From Bipolaris cookei (lineage: Eukaryota; Ascomycota; Dothideomycetes; Pleosporales; Pleosporaceae), in contig NRSV01000030.1 in the NCBI GenBank assembly GCA_002286855.1, positions 1 through 64,000 on the forward strand: DNA of 64,000 nucleotides, read 5' to 3'. Shown piece by piece: positions 62,040 through 64,000 of the stretch. The translations under genes were made by a program, and so were the position numbers. Below the pieces are notes generated by a model. It was given only the letters and a program-made list of their open reading frames with translations, was not told where the DNA came from and made no database searches. The number at the start of each line of letters is the position of its first letter. The stretch's first letter is position 1.

Positions 62040-62387
62040 CAGTAGTCGTGATGGTCAGCAAAGAGGGGCGCACAGAGACAATGAATGTGGTAACTTTGAC
62101 GTAAAAGGGCGGGATGAATCTTGGATGCGGCCAAACTCACGACAGCGGGGCGGGCTCGACTCGAGTGGTAAGCGTCGTAGTCCTGCAAAGCCTGATGTGT
62201 ACTGATAACTTGCATAGTAAAAGGACGTGGCGGTGGTAGATTGGGTAGTCAGGACAAGGACATGGCCAACAAACTCAACTTGTATGGCAGCGTAGTATAC
62301 GGAAGGACCGACAGCAGTCGAAAGGAAGCAAGACAGGCTCGAGCCGATACGGATGACGACGGCGAGGACGACAATGACGGGTGTTGA
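60137..62387 (+). CDS. Hypothetical protein, Gly/Arg/Ser-rich, Cys motif
   Basis: Three-exon model: 60137-60191, 60359-62167 and 62218-62387, giving 677 residues. Unspliced, the frame has no ATG near its start and ends at 62205; the introns supply an ATG-started N-terminus (MGSSHSTPPPLVQVSDPIG) and a 57-residue C-terminus (GRGGGRLGSQDKDMANKLN to DDDGEDDNDGC). The protein is mostly disordered. Visible are Arg/Gly stretches, a Pro/Ser-rich region, a compact CICTTDCKC segment after GQEWLDGDAFLDA (about residues 270-290), an Arg/Lys/Asn-rich run (RRRRRGKNKNKNKNNNRDRE), an amphipathic FQGFKDDLLEALDERFDDM helix and a poly-Ser tract. I do not recognise a family; nucleic-acid or chromatin association would be a guess from composition. 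Confidence 0.7.
61987..62046 (+). repeat. AGT trinucleotide repeat coding for poly-Ser
   Basis: About 18 uninterrupted AGT codons with flanking AAT and AGC variants in the second exon of the hypothetical protein gene. Uniform codon use means it is a true microsatellite likely to vary in length between isolates. Confidence 0.85.
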
Positions 62388-63564
62388 AAGACATGACAGG
62401 CCTGGGGCGAACATTAGCAGGGTGGGGCGGGAGGGCGAGGCTTCAGGAACGGTAGGTGTGGTATTAGGGAGCAAGGAGAAGGATTGGGGCCCGCGCCCAG
62501 GCAGACGAATAGCAGGCCAAGGACCCTGGCCTCGTTCTTTCCACGATGCGTCATGATTCGCCTGCAAATCATCACACCAGCATGCGCCAAGCGTGCCGCG
62601 TTGGGGCATCGAGAGATTGGGAGATCGAGACGCTTTAGATTGGCGTAAGCAGAGTGAGAGTGAGAGCGCGCTGATGGAGACGTAAGCGGTACACCTGCTG
62701 CGTCGAGTCCAAGATGCAGGCTGCAGTACGTACATGTATGTTACATAGATTATGTATGTACTCTATTCAACTCTACTGTAAGGCAATGCTGCCGCGTGTG
62801 CAAGTAAGTAGTTAGTAGTAGTAGTCTAGCATCGGGTTAGCCCGTGTTACTGCAGGCAACATGCTGACCAAGGAGGGGTGGGTGGGTGGTCCTTGTTTTT
62901 GCGACGTTCCCAACAACAACAACCGCCCTGTCATTCCGTGGTTCAAGATAGATTGACGCGCCGAATCTCCTGCAATGTGCGTCGGGCAGCCACAAATCCT
63001 GCACTCGCAATGCCGCATGACTGGTCTTGTGGTGCACCATCGCAGCATTCCGTGGCCGAGACAGCTCCATCTCGCCTGTCACAAGCAACCACAAGTACGC
63101 GCGGTACATACTCACACACATACATACAAACTTATCAAGCAAACATTATCATTCGCTAATTGCAGCTGACAACAACCTGGCCGGCCAGGCCCACCCCGAG
63201 GCAGCAACTTGTTCACAGCCGGCGGAAAAAAAAATACCGCAGGGCATCAACCAGCAACACGAGCCCAATTTCAGTGGTTACTCATTATCCGGGACGCGTC
63301 AAACAAAAATTCCTACACGCCGTTCCAGTCCGAGTAGAGTTGGGATGATTCCGGCTCCCGCATAGATCCATGTCTCTGCAAATACCAACCAACTCCGCGC
63401 TAAATATGCATACAAAGTGAAATAGCAATAACAGAGAGTGAAGAAAAAATAGCGCATGGCAGCCTTGAGCCTGTAGTAGACACTGTTATGCCACGTTGTG
63501 TGCCGGATACGCTGAGTGATCCCATGTGAAAGCTGCGCCAAGCACGTGGGCCTCGCTAGCCTCT
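62388..63564. other. Intergenic, nothing recognised
   Basis: About 1.2 kb between the 3' ends of two convergent genes. Only short frames and simple CA/TA-rich stretches are seen. Confidence 0.4.
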
Positions 63565-64000
63565 CTACGGAGCACACCACCCGAGCCCAGTGTCGGCAAT
63601 ACCCACAGCCTTTGCAAGGCGCTTGCCCCTCTCACTGAGACTCAATATCGCGCACTTCTTTTCCGCCAACCAGTTCTCAAAGGCATTGATGTCGTCCGCG
63701 TGCATGTGAGGCTTGGCCTCGGACCATGCAGAATCCACCTTGTAAGTTTTGTGCCGGAGGCGGGGAAGAGCCTCGGTGCGCAGATGCGATAGCTCTGCTG
63801 CATAGTAGGCATCATGTGACTTGAGCGGCGTCGAGAAGGATCGCTCGCGCGAACGAGAACGCTCAGAGGCGCCGAGCGAGATGGGTGAGCCAGGACACAA
63901 GAGATGAGAGGCGGGGAGTGATGATTCGACAGGCGACGCGCTTCCTGATTGAGAGGTGGATGAGGCACTGGTGAGGGGCGTAGACGTGTCGGACTGAAAG
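63565..64000 (-). CDS. 3' part of a gene running off the window
   Basis: The minus-strand frame is open from the window edge (codon boundary at 63999) to the stop at 63565, giving 144 residues of C-terminus. The first 50 residues are Ser/Thr/Pro-rich and disordered. The rest is a charged helical segment (DAYYAAELSHLRTEALPRL, HADDINAFENWLAEKKCAILSLSERGKRLAKAVGI). No start is visible and no domain recognised. It could also be preceded by an intron outside the window. Confidence 0.6.
   Translation of the reverse strand, partial: FQSDTSTPLTSASSTSQSGSASPVESSLPASHLLCPGSPISLGASERSRSRERSFSTPLKSHDAYYAAELSHLRTEALPRLRHKTYKVDSAWSEAKPHMHADDINAFENWLAEKKCAILSLSERGKRLAKAVGIADTGLGWCAP

Noticed and set aside
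62055..62735. 226-residue minus-strand frame
   Set aside because: Antisense to the Ser-rich protein exons and their 3' region; poor composition and no motif.

Overview
The window looks like nuclear DNA of a filamentous ascomycete, most likely a dothideomycete of the Pleosporales. The evidence is short (about 45-170 bp) GT-AG introns, a Zn2Cys6 regulator, BUD4 and mitochondrial MRH4 homologues, a fungal S28 peptidase, a CVNH lectin, and fungal transposon families (Tad1-like LINE, chromodomain Gypsy, Fot1/pogo-like, hAT, Tc1/mariner-like). The species assignment is inference; no sequence search was run.

The window has two halves. Positions 1-38 kb are accessory and dominated by transposons. 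In order they hold: two head-to-tail 5'-truncated LINE ends (1-1012); a decayed hAT transposase (about 1527-3842); a gene-poor stretch with three unrelated-looking small secreted cysteine-rich protein genes, one intact (5923-6160) and two broken (4571-4735, 8693-8913); a LINE tail and a possible solo LTR; an intact pogo-like element (9475-11616) joined to a broken one (11619-13700) through one shared TA; a CVNH lectin gene (15479-15859); two kinase pseudogene fragments; a pogo-like deletion derivative (17429-18541); a large phosphodiesterase-like/ankyrin protein (18602-22342); more pogo and LINE debris; a 5.7 kb Gypsy chromovirus-type retrotransposon (24718-30410); an S28 serine peptidase (30913-32701); a mariner-like pseudogene; and two more pogo-like deletion derivatives (34880-36208, 36665-37778). 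Many reading frames are broken by stops that are readily explained by C-to-T changes, as expected from repeat-induced point mutation (RIP), but the 9475-11616 transposase is intact.

Positions 38.8-64 kb are ordinary gene-dense sequence: an auxin-efflux-carrier-type membrane protein, a GH31 glycosidase divergently paired with an MFS transporter, a Zn2Cys6 transcription factor, a flavin monooxygenase reading frame with one in-frame stop, mitochondrial DEAD-box helicase MRH4 divergently paired with the anillin-like BUD4, a Ser-rich protein of unknown function, and the 3' end of another gene. The GH31-MFS-Zn2Cys6 group may form a small sugar-use cluster (inference). MRH4 and BUD4 are housekeeping.

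Exon structures below were built by hand from splice-site consensus and reading-frame continuity. They should be treated as models without transcript support. Several long reading frames begin at GTG or TTG when extended maximally; for these I moved the start to the first in-frame ATG.
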